From Ferrovibrio sp041906005 (GTDB lineage Bacteria; Pseudomonadota; Alphaproteobacteria; Ferrovibrionales; Ferrovibrionaceae): a stretch of 64,000 nucleotides of DNA. Both the position numbers and the translations under genes were made by a program. The stretch covers positions 62,001-126,000 of the forward strand of contig NZ_JAYRJY010000002.1 in assembly GCF_041906005.1 (NCBI RefSeq), in the 5' to 3' direction. Positions 16,978 through 26,041 of this stretch are shown piece after piece. The notes beneath the pieces are model-generated. The model searched no databases. It worked only from the letters and a program-made list of their open reading frames with translations, and was not told where the DNA came from. Within the stretch, counting starts at the first letter, position 1. The number at the start of each line of letters is the position of its first letter.

Positions 16978-18579
16978 ATGAAAAGGACTCAGGGGATGAT
17001 GATTGTATCGCGGCGCCTGTTTATGGGCGGAACCTTCGCGGCGCTGACGACTGGCGGCATGGTCTCGTGCGGTCTCGCGCAGACGGCCGCGCAGTTGCGG
17101 ATCGGTACCAAGCTGGAACTGAACACGCTCGATCCGCATTTCTTTAACGGCTTTCCGCAGGGTTCGTCGCATTCCACGATCTTCGACGCCCTGCTGTCCT
17201 ACGACGAACAACTGCGTCTGCAGCCCGGCCTGGCCACGGCATGGCGCAGTGTCGACAATCTGACCTGGGAATTCGAACTGCGGCAGAACGTGAAGTTTCA
17301 CGATGGTTCGCCGTTCACGGCCGACGATGTGATCGCCACGCTCGAGCGTGTGCCGAAAGTGCCGAACAGCCCGAACCCATTTACGTTCTTCACGCGCGCC
17401 ATCGTATCCAGCGAGAAGCTGGGCGATCACCGCATCCGTTTCCGCACCGATGCGCCGACGCCAAGCCTGCCCAACGACCTGGCCCGTGTATTTATCATCT
17501 CAAAGAAATTCGTCGCCGCGAGCACTGCAGATTTCAATTCCGGTGCGGCCGCCATCGGCACTGGCCCCTACAAGGTGGTGGAATGGGTGAACAGCCAGCA
17601 TCTGGTGCTGGATCGCAACCCCCTATACTGGGGGCCGGCACAGCCCTGGGCGCGCGTCACCGAGCGGGTGATCAAGAGCGATGCCGGTCGTATCGCCGGC
17701 CTGTTGTCCGGTGATCTGGATGCCATCGACGAGATACCGACGATTGATCTGCCGCGTATCCGCGAGGACAAGCGTTTCACGGTATCCAGCGGCACGGCGG
17801 CGACCGTGCAGTATATCGCCATGGATGCCGTGCGTGACGAGAGTCCGTTTGTCTCGGCCAAGGATGGTCAGCCGCCGCTGAAGGGCAATCCGCTGAAAGA
17901 CCGCCGGGTGCGCCGGGCTCTGTCGCTGGCGATCAACCGGCAGCTCATCGTTGACCGTATTCTGGACAAATCAGGCGTACCGGCATCGCAATTCCTGCCG
18001 TCTCGGTTCGAGGGCACCAGCCCGAAACTGAAAGTGGAAGCGGCCGACCTGGAGCGGGCCAAGGCGCTGCTGAAGGAAGCAGGGTACGAGAATGGCTTCA
18101 AGATCACGCTGCACGCCACGAACGACCGCTATCCGAAGGACAAGGACATCGCTCAGGCGGTTGGTCAGGCGTGGACGCGCATCGGCTTGCAGGTAAATGT
18201 CGAAGCCCTGCCGGGAACGGTGTTCTTCAGCCAGGCCAGCAAGCAGGAATACTCCGCTTTCATGGCGCAATACGGCTCGGAGGATGCATCCATCGGTCCG
18301 CGCGTCCTGGTCCATACGCCGGGCGGTGGTTATGGCACGGCCAACCGCACCAAGTTCTCAGATCCAGCCATCGATGCGGTGGTCGAGAAGGCGCAGACCG
18401 AGATGGATCCGGCCAAGCGCAAACAGCTTGTGCAGCAGGCCATCGAGATGTCGATGGAGGCCCAGGCCATTATCCCGGTTTTCCATCCCAATGCAGAAAT
18501 GGCCTGCAAGCGCGAGATGGTGATCACCCCGCGCCCGGAACGCCGGTTCAATGCCTTGATGCTGAAGCCCAAGGCCTGA
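16978..18579 (+). CDS. ABC transporter substrate-binding protein, family 5 (peptide/nickel type)
   Basis: About 533 residues. A DppA/OppA-type periplasmic binding protein: LNTLDPHFFNG, WEFELRQNVKFHDGSPFTADDV, GTGPYKVVEW and RRALSLAINRQLIVD are the family blocks. The leader has SRRLFMGG then a hydrophobic stretch and a CGLAQTA end, resembling a Tat signal; the Cys may also make a lipoprotein. Start could be 16978, 16996 or 16999; AGGGG just before the last two slightly favours a shorter form. No permease or ATPase genes are adjacent, so partners must be elsewhere. Confidence 0.9.
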   Translation: MKRTQGMMIVSRRLFMGGTFAALTTGGMVSCGLAQTAAQLRIGTKLELNTLDPHFFNGFPQGSSHSTIFDALLSYDEQLRLQPGLATAWRSVDNLTWEFELRQNVKFHDGSPFTADDVIATLERVPKVPNSPNPFTFFTRAIVSSEKLGDHRIRFRTDAPTPSLPNDLARVFIISKKFVAASTADFNSGAAAIGTGPYKVVEWVNSQHLVLDRNPLYWGPAQPWARVTERVIKSDAGRIAGLLSGDLDAIDEIPTIDLPRIREDKRFTVSSGTAATVQYIAMDAVRDESPFVSAKDGQPPLKGNPLKDRRVRRALSLAINRQLIVDRILDKSGVPASQFLPSRFEGTSPKLKVEAADLERAKALLKEAGYENGFKITLHATNDRYPKDKDIAQAVGQAWTRIGLQVNVEALPGTVFFSQASKQEYSAFMAQYGSEDASIGPRVLVHTPGGGYGTANRTKFSDPAIDAVVEKAQTEMDPAKRKQLVQQAIEMSMEAQAIIPVFHPNAEMACKREMVITPRPERRFNALMLKPKA

Positions 18580-18583
18580 TTCC

Positions 18584-18627
18584 GACAGGATTGCCGCCGT
18601 CGTTCAGATGGCGGCGGCGATCCTGTC
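18584..18627. terminator. long convergent hairpin
   Basis: GACAGGAT-T-GCCGCCG (18584-18599) pairs with CGGCGGC-G-ATCCTGTC (18612-18627): 15 Watson-Crick pairs plus one T-G pair around a 12-base loop. It spans the gap between the binding-protein gene and the convergent uracil-DNA glycosylase and includes the glycosylase's last codons and stop. No long T run follows, so it is a likely transcription end or RNA 3'-protecting stem rather than a textbook terminator. Confidence 0.6.
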
Positions 18628-19242
18628 GAACACGGCGTGAAACATTGCCTCGGTCAACCGACCGGTATTCGTGTTGTAGCGCGAGCAATGGTAGCTGGAA
18701 AACAGCGTCACGCCATTCGGCATCCTGTGTTCCGAGCCATGGCCGAATGGCGCCGACGCGCGTTTGACCTTCAAGGTATCGAGCACGGCGACATGGGCGA
18801 TCTGTCCGAGCGCCAGGATGGCCTTCAGATTCTTCAACGCCGCGATCTCATGCGCCAGGAAGCTGTTGCGGCAGGTTTTCGTTTCAGCCGGGGTCGGCTT
18901 GTTTTCCGGCGGCACGCATTTCACAGCATTGGTGATGCGGCAGCGCACGAGCTGCAGACCGTCATTCGGATCGGCGCGGAAAACGCCTTTGGCAAAACCG
19001 TATTTGATCAGCGTGCCATACAGCAGATCACCGGCATAATCGCCGGTGAAGGGCCGGCCGGTGCGATTGGCGCCCTTCAAGCCGGGTGCCAGGCCAACCA
19101 CCAGCAGGGCAGGGTCTTTGTCGCCCCAGGGCGGCACCGGGCCGTTGAAGAAATCCGGATAGGCCTGGCGGTTCGCGTCGCGGAACTGAGCCAGACGTGG
19201 GCAGAACGGGCAATTGTGGCCCGGCTGAGGAGCAACAGTCAT
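18604..19242 (-). CDS. type 5 uracil-DNA glycosylase (UdgB)
   Basis: 212 residues. Excises uracil and other deaminated bases from DNA. Motif A is VGLAPGLKGANRTGRPFTGD (about 49-68), diagnostic of family 5, and the late block SSYHCSRYNTNTGRLT contains the equivalent of the His motif. Four cysteines (CPFC at 11-14, VKCVPP, KTCRNS) are positioned as [4Fe-4S] ligands. ITNAVKCVPPENKP is also typical. Upstream on the same strand is the NYN-domain gene, 20 bases away. Confidence 0.92.
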   Translation of the reverse strand: MTVAPQPGHNCPFCPRLAQFRDANRQAYPDFFNGPVPPWGDKDPALLVVGLAPGLKGANRTGRPFTGDYAGDLLYGTLIKYGFAKGVFRADPNDGLQLVRCRITNAVKCVPPENKPTPAETKTCRNSFLAHEIAALKNLKAILALGQIAHVAVLDTLKVKRASAPFGHGSEHRMPNGVTLFSSYHCSRYNTNTGRLTEAMFHAVFDRIAAAI

Positions 19243-19262
19243 CGCGACAGGCGACGAACCGG

Positions 19263-19931
19263 TTAGCGCAGATGCTTGCGCGGATCGGCCGTGTCGATCT
19301 CGTCGAAATCGTCCATCGCCTGGGCCGGGCTGGGCGGCGCGCTGCTGGAGCCGGTGCGCAACGTGGCATGCACGCCGGCGGTGCGCGAGTGATCGCGGGC
19401 AGTCTGATCGCGCATGATCTTGGGCATCAGATCCTGCAATTCGATGAAGGTGTCGGCCTGGCGGCGCAGTTCGTCGGCCACCATGGGCGGTTGGGTCTTG
19501 GTCGAACTGACCACGCTGACACGTACGCCCTTGCGCTGCACGGCTTCGACCAGGCGGCGGAAATCGCCATCGCCCGAGAACAGCACGACATGGTCGATAT
19601 GCGGCGCCATCTCCATCACGTCGATAGCCAGCTCGATATCCATGTTGCCCTTCACCTTACGGCGCCCCATGGCATCGGTGTATTCCTTGGCCGGCTTGGT
19701 CACCATGGTGAAGCCGTTATAATCCAGCCAGTCGATCAGCGGCCGCAGCGGCGAATATTCCTGATCCTCGACCAGTGCCGTGTAGTAGAAGGCGCGCACC
19801 AGATGCGATTCCTTGCGGAAGCTCTCGAGCAGGCGGCGGTAATCGATTTCGAAACCGAGGCTGCGGGCGGCGGAATACAGATTGGCGCCATCAATGAAAA
19901 GCGCCACGCGCTCCTGAGTATAGAACTTCAT
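19263..19931 (-). CDS. NYN domain protein (LabA/DUF88 family), putative RNase
   Basis: 222 residues. PIN-like NYN fold with the acidic metal site: Asp14 in ALFIDGANLY, KGNMDIELAIDVM, and FSGDGDFRRLV. The fold is associated with endoribonuclease activity; the catalytic acids are intact. The last 50 residues are low-complexity (Ser/Pro then acidic). The promoter region is shared with folK, which is transcribed in the opposite direction. The cellular RNA target is unknown. Confidence 0.9.
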   Translation of the reverse strand: MKFYTQERVALFIDGANLYSAARSLGFEIDYRRLLESFRKESHLVRAFYYTALVEDQEYSPLRPLIDWLDYNGFTMVTKPAKEYTDAMGRRKVKGNMDIELAIDVMEMAPHIDHVVLFSGDGDFRRLVEAVQRKGVRVSVVSSTKTQPPMVADELRRQADTFIELQDLMPKIMRDQTARDHSRTAGVHATLRTGSSSAPPSPAQAMDDFDEIDTADPRKHLR

Positions 19932-20027
19932 GATCTATTCCTTGCTGTATAGACTTGGGTTCAATGACCGTAACGTTTTATGTAATCCTTTGTGCGGCGG
20001 CGACAGGCCTAAGGCAAGAATAAAATC

Positions 20028-20540
20028 ATGGCAACAGAGCGATCCGGCATCTTTGTCGCCTTGGGCGCCAATCTCCCGAGTGCGGTGCATGGCGCGCCAC
20101 GCGCAACACTTGAGGCCGCCGTGCGGTTTCTCGCCCGCGAGGGTGTTCAGATTGTGAAACGCTCCTCATGGTGGCAGTCGGCGGCGCAGCCGGTCTCTGA
20201 CCAGCCGGATTTCATCAACGGTGTTGTGGAAATCGGGTCGACATTGCCGCCGGATGGGCTGCTCGCGTTGCTGCATCGCATTGAGGCGTCTTTCGGACGG
20301 GTGCGCCAGACCCGCTGGGGGGCCCGGGTGCTGGACCTCGACCTGATCGATTACCGCGGCCAGAGCACCAGCGGCGAGGGCGGTGGTCTGATCCTTCCGC
20401 ATCCGCGGCTGCAGGAGCGGCTGTTCGTGCTGCTGCCCCTGCAGGAAATCGCCCCGGAATGGCGGCATCCTGTTTCCGGGGTTGTTATCGACGCTCTGAT
20501 TGGGCAGGCGAATGTCATTAAAATCAATAAGTTAGAATGA
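20028..20540 (+). CDS. folK: 2-amino-4-hydroxy-6-hydroxymethyldihydropteridine diphosphokinase
   Basis: 170 residues. HPPK transfers pyrophosphate from ATP to the pterin in folate synthesis. FVALGANL at the start, QPDFINGVVEIGS, the ATP-site segment FGRVRQTRWGARVLDLDLIDY with its two catalytic aspartates, and LPHPRLQERLFVLLPLQEIAP are all present. The ribosome site is weak (AAGG thirteen bases before ATG). It precedes rpoZ, as in many alphaproteobacteria. Confidence 0.95.
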   Translation: MATERSGIFVALGANLPSAVHGAPRATLEAAVRFLAREGVQIVKRSSWWQSAAQPVSDQPDFINGVVEIGSTLPPDGLLALLHRIEASFGRVRQTRWGARVLDLDLIDYRGQSTSGEGGGLILPHPRLQERLFVLLPLQEIAPEWRHPVSGVVIDALIGQANVIKINKLE

Positions 20541-20653
20541 TTTTCTTGGGTTTCCGGCCTGTTTTCTGCTTGTATAAGGGCTTGCAACCGCTGGGAATCG
20601 CCCTTAATAAGCGCGCTCCCGCTTTCCGCTGCCGATTTTACCGAGGGTAAACC

Positions 20654-21040
20654 ATGGCCCGCGTCACCGTCGAAGATTGCGTCATCAAGATCCCGAACCG
20701 TTTCGAGCTGGTTCTGCTGGCCGCCCAGCGCGCCCGCGCCATCTCGTCGGGTGCTTCCCTGACGCTGGATCGCGACAACGACAAGAATCCGGTGGTCGCC
20801 CTGCGCGAAATCGCCGATGAAACCGTGGATATCGAAGGTCTGCGCCAGCGCATGATCGGCGGCATGCAGAAGCATGTCGAGGTCGACGAGCCGGAAGAGG
20901 ACAACATGGCGGCCCTGATGCAGTCCGGCGAATGGGCCGGCGTGCAGCAGGACAATGAAGACCTTGCCGAAGGCATGTCGATCGACGAGACCGAGGGCGA
21001 CGAGGGCCCCGAGGTCGCCGACGAAGCCGACGAGGCCTGA
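20654..21040 (+). CDS. rpoZ: DNA-directed RNA polymerase subunit omega
   Basis: 128 residues. The conserved omega core covers residues 1-65 (MARVTVEDC, IPNRFELVLLAAQRARAIS, NPVVALREIAD). The C-terminal 55 residues are a long acidic extension (EVDEPEEDN, DETEGDEGPEVADEADEA), a feature of several alphaproteobacterial omegas. GAGGG lies seven bases before the ATG. A strong terminator follows. Neighbouring rsh makes functional sense because omega contributes to the ppGpp site on RNA polymerase. Confidence 0.96.
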   Translation: MARVTVEDCVIKIPNRFELVLLAAQRARAISSGASLTLDRDNDKNPVVALREIADETVDIEGLRQRMIGGMQKHVEVDEPEEDNMAALMQSGEWAGVQQDNEDLAEGMSIDETEGDEGPEVADEADEA

Positions 21041-21089
21041 TCCGGTCGCCTTGCATTTCCTGCAGGGCTGATTTCCCCGAATTCTGCTG

Positions 21090-21116
21090 CCGGCGGGCTT
21101 GTCCCCGCCGGTTTTT
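21090..21116 (+). terminator. intrinsic terminator after rpoZ
   Basis: CCGGCGGG (21090-21097) pairs perfectly with CCCGCCGG (21104-21111) around a six-base loop and is followed by TTTTT (21112-21116). It separates rpoZ from rsh, which therefore needs its own promoter or read-through. Confidence 0.88.
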
Positions 21117-21173
21117 CGATCAAAATTACTCTTTATGTACAACCGTTTGCCGGAGGCGGAGAACGGGGCAGGA

Positions 21174-23345
21174 ATGATGCGTCCGCGTGTCATGCGCCAG
21201 GTTGAGCTATTGGAAAAAGTCCTCGCCTACGATCCCGCGGCGGACGAGGACCTGCTGAACCGTGCCTACGTGTTCTCCATGAAAGCCCACGGGGCGCAGA
21301 AACGCGCCTCGGGTGACCCGTATTTTTCGCATCCCGTCGAGGTGGCCGGCATCCTGGCCGGCATGAAGCTCGACAGCACGGCGATCGCCACCGGCCTGCT
21401 GCACGACACCCTGGAAGACACCGTCGCCACGCCCGACGAAATCGAGAAGAATTTCGGTAGCGATGTGCTGCGCCTGGTCGATGGCGTCACCAAGCTGTCA
21501 CGCATCGAGCTGCAGTCCGACCGCACGCGCCAGGCCGAGAATTTCCGCAAGCTGCTGCTGGCGATGTCGAACGACATCCGCGTGCTGCTGGTCAAGCTGG
21601 CAGACCGGCTGCACAACATGCGCACGCTGCATTTCATCAAGGACCCCGACAAGCGACGGCGCATCGCCAAGGAAACCATGGAAATCTTCGTCCCGCTGGC
21701 CGACCGCATCGGCATGCAGGATTTGAAGGAGGAACTGGAAGATCTGGCCTTCGCCGAATTGAACGGCGATGCGCGCGCCTCGATCATCGCGCGTCTGGAT
21801 CAGTTGCGCAGCGAGGGCGGCAGCTTGGTCGATCGCATTGCCGACCGGCTGAAACGCACGCTGGCCGAAAACGGCATCGATGCCTGGGTGTCCGGCCGCG
21901 AGAAACGGCCGTTCTCGATCTGGGAGAAGATGCAGCGCAAGAACATCGCGTTCGAGCAGCTCTCCGACATCATGGCCTTCCGCATCGTGGTACGGGATCT
22001 GGCCGCCTGCTACCACGCGCTGGGTGTGGTGCATCAGACCTGGCCGTCGGTGCCGGGGCGCTTCAAGGATTATATTTCCACACCGAAGCAGAACGGCTAT
22101 CGCAGCCTGCATTCCACGGTGATCGGCCCGGAAAACAAGCGGATCGAAATCCAGATCCGCACCCAGGAAATGCATGACATCGCCGATCTCGGCGTCGCCG
22201 CACACTGGCAATACAAGCATAACGGCCAGGCCGCGCCTGAGGCGGAAGCGCGGCAATATCGCTGGCTGCGCGAATTGCTGGAAATCTTGGAGCAGACCTC
22301 CGATCCGGAGGAATTCCTTGAGCATACCAAGCTCAACATGTTCCAGGATCAGGTATTCTGCTTCACGCCCAAAGGCGACCTGATCGCCCTGCCGCGCGAC
22401 GCCACCGTGGTCGATTTCGCCTATGCGGTGCATTCCGACGTGGGCGACACGGCTGTTGGCGCCAAGGTGAATGGCCGCGTCGTGCCGCTGCGCACCGTGC
22501 TGCGCAACGGCGATCAGGTGGAAATCCTGCGTTCGAAAGTGCCGGCGCCGAATCCGACCTGGCTGAATTTTGTCAAATCGGGACGTGCCAAATCCTGCAT
22601 CAACCGCTTCATTCGCCAGCAGCAGCGCGGCCAGTATCACGAACTTGGCAAGGCGATTCTGGTGAAGGCATTCCGCGAGCATGATGCCACCGCTTCGGAA
22701 AAGGCACTGGAACCGGCGGTGAAGGTGCTGAAGCTGCGCTCGGCCGACGATGTGTTTGTCGGTGTCGGCGAGGGCAACATCACCGCACGCCAGGTGCTCA
22801 ACATCGTTTTCCCGGGCCAGAAGCAGGACGAGGCCGAGAAGGCGCCGCCGCTGCCCAGGCTGCACAAGGCCGAACATGGCAAGGGTGGCGGCATCCCGAT
22901 CCGCGGCCTGATCCCCGGGATGGCGATGCATTTCGCCGGATGCTGCCATCCGCTTCCGGGTGACCGTATCGTCGGCATCGTCACCACCGGCAAGGGCGTG
23001 ACGATCCACACCATCGATTGCGATGCGCTGGAACAGTTCGCCGAACAGCCCGAGCGCTGGCTCGATCTGGCCTGGGATGCACCCACAGAGAACGAGAAGG
23101 CCCACGGCCATGTCGGTCGCGTTAGCCTGGTGATCAACAACGAAACCGGCGCGCTCAGCGCGGTCACCACTGTTATCGCCAAGCACAAGGGCAACATCAC
23201 CAACCTGAAGATCACCAATCGCAGCCCCGAATTCTTCGAGATGTTCGTGGATATCGAGGTACGCGACGTGAAACACCTGACCAACATCATCGCCGCCCTG
23301 CGCGCCACGCCGAGCATCAGCTCGGTGGAACGCGCCAAGGGCTGA
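21174..23345 (+). CDS. rsh: bifunctional (p)ppGpp synthetase/hydrolase
   Basis: About 723 residues. Sets the alarmone (p)ppGpp level. Order: HD hydrolase (FSHPVEVAGILA, LLHDTLEDT, residues about 45-190), synthetase with GRFKDYISTPKQNGYRSLHSTV (RFKD is the bifunctional-type signature, not the EFDD of RelA), TGS domain (CFTPKGDLIALPRDATVVDFAYAVH), a conserved-Cys region (HFAGCCHPLPGD) and C-terminal ACT domain. Start is uncertain: ATGs at 21174 and 21177 follow GGGGCAGGA; the ATG at 21192 matches the usual family start. As the only long Rsh seen, it likely does both reactions. Confidence 0.96.
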   Translation: MMRPRVMRQVELLEKVLAYDPAADEDLLNRAYVFSMKAHGAQKRASGDPYFSHPVEVAGILAGMKLDSTAIATGLLHDTLEDTVATPDEIEKNFGSDVLRLVDGVTKLSRIELQSDRTRQAENFRKLLLAMSNDIRVLLVKLADRLHNMRTLHFIKDPDKRRRIAKETMEIFVPLADRIGMQDLKEELEDLAFAELNGDARASIIARLDQLRSEGGSLVDRIADRLKRTLAENGIDAWVSGREKRPFSIWEKMQRKNIAFEQLSDIMAFRIVVRDLAACYHALGVVHQTWPSVPGRFKDYISTPKQNGYRSLHSTVIGPENKRIEIQIRTQEMHDIADLGVAAHWQYKHNGQAAPEAEARQYRWLRELLEILEQTSDPEEFLEHTKLNMFQDQVFCFTPKGDLIALPRDATVVDFAYAVHSDVGDTAVGAKVNGRVVPLRTVLRNGDQVEILRSKVPAPNPTWLNFVKSGRAKSCINRFIRQQQRGQYHELGKAILVKAFREHDATASEKALEPAVKVLKLRSADDVFVGVGEGNITARQVLNIVFPGQKQDEAEKAPPLPRLHKAEHGKGGGIPIRGLIPGMAMHFAGCCHPLPGDRIVGIVTTGKGVTIHTIDCDALEQFAEQPERWLDLAWDAPTENEKAHGHVGRVSLVINNETGALSAVTTVIAKHKGNITNLKITNRSPEFFEMFVDIEVRDVKHLTNIIAALRATPSISSVERAKG

Positions 23346-23368
23346 CCAGTACGGAGAAACGGGGGATC

Positions 23369-23956
23369 ATGAATCGCGAGGACGTGTTACGGCATTACCG
23401 GGAGTCCGGTGCATTGCTGGAAGGCCATTTTCTGCTCACCTCCGGCCTGCACAGCCCGGTCTATATGCAGTCGGCGCGCGTGCTGATGCATCCCGAACGC
23501 GCCGAGGCCCTGTGCAAGGCGCTGGCCGACGCGATCCGTGCCAAGCTGGGGCCGAAGCCGGTCGATCTGGTCTGTTCGCCGGCCATGGGCGGCGTGGTTG
23601 TTGGCTACGAGCTGGCGCGGCAGTTGGGCGTGCCGTCGATCTTCACAGAACGGGTGGATGGGAAATTCACCCTGCGCCGCGGCTTCGATATCCCCAAGGG
23701 GGCCCGCGTGCTGATGGCGGAAGATGTGGTCACCACCGGAAAGTCCAGCCGCGAATGCATCGATTGCATTTCAGCCCATGGCGGCGTCACGGTCGCGGCC
23801 TCCTGCATCGTTGACCGGTCGGACGGTGAGGTCGATCTGGGCGTGCCGCTGTTTTCGCTCTGCGGCTTCAAGGTGCCGGCCTATCGCGAGGATGAACTGC
23901 CGCCTGAACTGCAGAAGATTCCGGCAATCAAGCCCGGCTCGCGTAATCTGGCGTAA
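23369..23956 (+). CDS. pyrE: orotate phosphoribosyltransferase
   Basis: 195 residues. Joins orotate to PRPP in pyrimidine synthesis. The PRPP loop VLMAEDVVTTGKSS, FLLTSGLHSPVYMQ at the start, and CSPAMGGVVVGYELAR are family hallmarks, as is FTERVDGKFTLRRGF. A G-rich ribosome site (GGGGG) precedes the ATG. Located 23 bases after rsh and 14 before pdxJ, so part of the same long operon. Confidence 0.96.
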   Translation: MNREDVLRHYRESGALLEGHFLLTSGLHSPVYMQSARVLMHPERAEALCKALADAIRAKLGPKPVDLVCSPAMGGVVVGYELARQLGVPSIFTERVDGKFTLRRGFDIPKGARVLMAEDVVTTGKSSRECIDCISAHGGVTVAASCIVDRSDGEVDLGVPLFSLCGFKVPAYREDELPPELQKIPAIKPGSRNLA

Positions 23957-23973
23957 GGGAGAGGAGGGCGGTG

Positions 23974-24726
23974 ATGACTTCGCGGATTCTGCGTCTGGGC
24001 GTCAACATCGATCACGTTGCCACCATCCGCAATGCACGCGGCGGGCACCATCCCGATCCTGTGCGCGCCGCGAAGCAGGCCGCGGCTGCCGGCGCAGATG
24101 GCATCACGGCCCATCTGCGCGAAGACCGCCGCCATATTTCCGACAGCGATATCGACCGGTTGATGGCCGAGATCGATCTGCCGCTCAATCTGGAAATGGC
24201 TGCCACCGAAGAAATGCTGGCCATCGCGCTGCGCCACAAGCCACATGCGAGCTGCATCGTGCCCGAGCGGCGCGAGGAACGCACCACCGAAGGTGGTCTG
24301 GATGCAGCCGGTCAGTATGATCACTTGGCGCCGATGATCGAAAGGCTGTCGGCAGCGGGTATCCGCGTATCGCTGTTCATCGAACCATCCGTCCGCCAGC
24401 TCGATGCTGCAAAAAAGTTGGGGGCTCCGGTCGTTGAACTGCATACCGGTCGCTACTGCGAAACCAGTGGCGAGGCGCAGGCCGCCGAATTGCAGCGTAT
24501 CGAGCAGGCCGCCATCCATGCGCATGCCATTGGACTGGAATGCCATGCCGGCCATGGCCTGAGTTTCGATACGGTGATGCCGGTAGCGGCAATCCCAACC
24601 ATTGTCGAACTCAATATAGGCCATTTCCTGATCGGCGAGGCGATCTTCAGCGGGCTGGACAGCGCGATCCGGCGCATGCGCGCCCTGATGAATGACGCCC
24701 GCGGCGTCACCGGCCGTACGGCCTGA
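23974..24726 (+). CDS. pdxJ: pyridoxine 5'-phosphate synthase
   Basis: 250 residues. Final ring-closing step of de novo vitamin B6 synthesis, from 1-deoxyxylulose 5-phosphate and 3-amino-2-oxopropyl phosphate. Conserved LGVNIDHVATIRNARGG, ADGITAHLREDRRHI, LNLEMAATEEM, CIVPERREERTTEGGLD, LHTGRYCE and LNIGHFLIGEAIF. ATG at 23974 has GAGGAGG six bases upstream; a GTG three bases earlier is closer than usual. acpS follows 11 bases later. Confidence 0.97.
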   Translation: MTSRILRLGVNIDHVATIRNARGGHHPDPVRAAKQAAAAGADGITAHLREDRRHISDSDIDRLMAEIDLPLNLEMAATEEMLAIALRHKPHASCIVPERREERTTEGGLDAAGQYDHLAPMIERLSAAGIRVSLFIEPSVRQLDAAKKLGAPVVELHTGRYCETSGEAQAAELQRIEQAAIHAHAIGLECHAGHGLSFDTVMPVAAIPTIVELNIGHFLIGEAIFSGLDSAIRRMRALMNDARGVTGRTA

Positions 24727-24737
24727 GTGATGATGCG

Positions 24738-25172
24738 ATGATCATCGGCCTCGGTTCCGACCTGATTGATATCCGCCGTATCGAGCAGACCATTGCCCGT
24801 TTCGGCGACCGTTTCCTCGATCGTATCTTCACGCCGGTCGAGAAGGCGCGGTCCGAGCGCCGTCAACTCACCCGCATCGAATCCTACGCCAAGCGTTTCG
24901 CGGCCAAGGAGGCTTGCTCCAAGGCGTTGGGCACCGGTTTCCGCAAGGGGGTGTTCTGGCGCGATATGGGCGTGGTCAACCTGCGCAGCGGCAAGCCGTC
25001 CATGGCCCTGACCGGCGGGGCGCTGGCCCAGTTGCAAAGCCTGTTGCCGCCCGGTCACGAGGCCCAGATCGATGTGTCGCTGACCGACGAACCGCCGCTC
25101 GCCCAGGCCATTGTCATCATCACGGCAAGGCCGATATTGCCCCCCGGATTGCCGACGGCAGCGGGTGCTTGA
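24738..25172 (+). CDS. acpS: holo-[acyl-carrier-protein] synthase
   Basis: 144 residues. Transfers 4'-phosphopantetheine from CoA to apo-ACP. GLGSDLIDIRRIE with the magnesium-binding Asp, then ESYAKRFAAKEACSKALGTG containing the conserved Glu, and the C-terminal DVSLTDE strand. The last 15 residues are Pro/Gly-rich and dispensable-looking. Lies between pdxJ and lepB, a standard alphaproteobacterial order. Confidence 0.96.
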   Translation: MIIGLGSDLIDIRRIEQTIARFGDRFLDRIFTPVEKARSERRQLTRIESYAKRFAAKEACSKALGTGFRKGVFWRDMGVVNLRSGKPSMALTGGALAQLQSLLPPGHEAQIDVSLTDEPPLAQAIVIITARPILPPGLPTAAGA

Positions 25173-25242
25173 CTTTGCTGGCTGGTTGCCGGCTTGATGC
25201 AGCCCCGGCTGGGGCTAAAATGGCCTTAAGGGATTGATTTAT

Positions 25243-26034
25243 ATGGATCGGGAGCAGGTGGTGGCGAAGCACAAAACGCGTGGCGGAGAACTCTGGGACA
25301 GCCTCCGCACCCTCGTTTATGCCGTGCTGATCGCGCTGGGCATCCGCACCGTCGCCTACGAACCCTTCCACATCCCCTCGGAATCCATGCTGCCGACCTT
25401 GCTGGTTGGCGATTATGTCTTCGTTTCCAAATACGCCTATGGCTACAGCAAGTATTCCCTGCTGTTCAGCCCGCCGATTTTCGAGGGCCGCATTCTGGGC
25501 TCCGAACCCAAGCGCGGCGACGTCGTGGTGTTTCGCTGGCCGCATGATCCTTCGGTTGACTACATCAAGCGCCTGATCGGCCTGCCGGGCGACCGCATCC
25601 AGATGCGCGAAGGCGTGTTGTATCTGAACGGCGAGCCGGTGAAGCGCCGGCGCGTCGAGGATTTCGAGCGCCGCGACCGGTTCGGCAATCTGGTCGAACG
25701 CAACCAGCAATGGGAAGAGACCTTGCCGGCCGATGGCAAGAATCCGGCCGTCACCTATCGCACGCTGGATCTTTATGCCTACAGTTCCAGCGACAATACC
25801 GGGGTCTATACTGTACCGCCCGGCCATTATTTCATGATGGGCGACAATCGCGACAACTCGCAGGATAGCCGCGTGGCGCTTGAGGTCGGCGGCGTCGGCT
25901 ATGTGCCGTCGGATCATCTGATTGGCCGCGCCGATGTGCGCTGGATTTCGATTGAGCCCTCGGCCTCGCTGTTGAAGCCGTGGACGTGGTTCAGTGCCCT
26001 GCGCTGGAACCGGATGTTCACGGGCATCGACTGA
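25243..26034 (+). CDS. lepB: signal peptidase I
   Basis: 263 residues. Removes Sec and Tat signal peptides at the outer face of the inner membrane. One N-terminal membrane segment (about 20-38), catalytic Ser48 (PSESMLPT), general base Lys109 (DYIKRLIGLPGD), and the box GHYFMMGDNRDNSQDSR. Start at the ATG at 25243, with AAGGGA about nine bases upstream; a TTG nine bases earlier is a weaker choice. rnc begins eight bases after the stop. Confidence 0.96.
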   Translation: MDREQVVAKHKTRGGELWDSLRTLVYAVLIALGIRTVAYEPFHIPSESMLPTLLVGDYVFVSKYAYGYSKYSLLFSPPIFEGRILGSEPKRGDVVVFRWPHDPSVDYIKRLIGLPGDRIQMREGVLYLNGEPVKRRRVEDFERRDRFGNLVERNQQWEETLPADGKNPAVTYRTLDLYAYSSSDNTGVYTVPPGHYFMMGDNRDNSQDSRVALEVGGVGYVPSDHLIGRADVRWISIEPSASLLKPWTWFSALRWNRMFTGID

Positions 26035-26041
26035 GGCGGGC

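Noticed and set aside
21498..23276. Long open frame antisense to rsh
   Set aside because: Mirror of GC-rich codons in rsh; the plus strand has an unmistakable Rsh protein.
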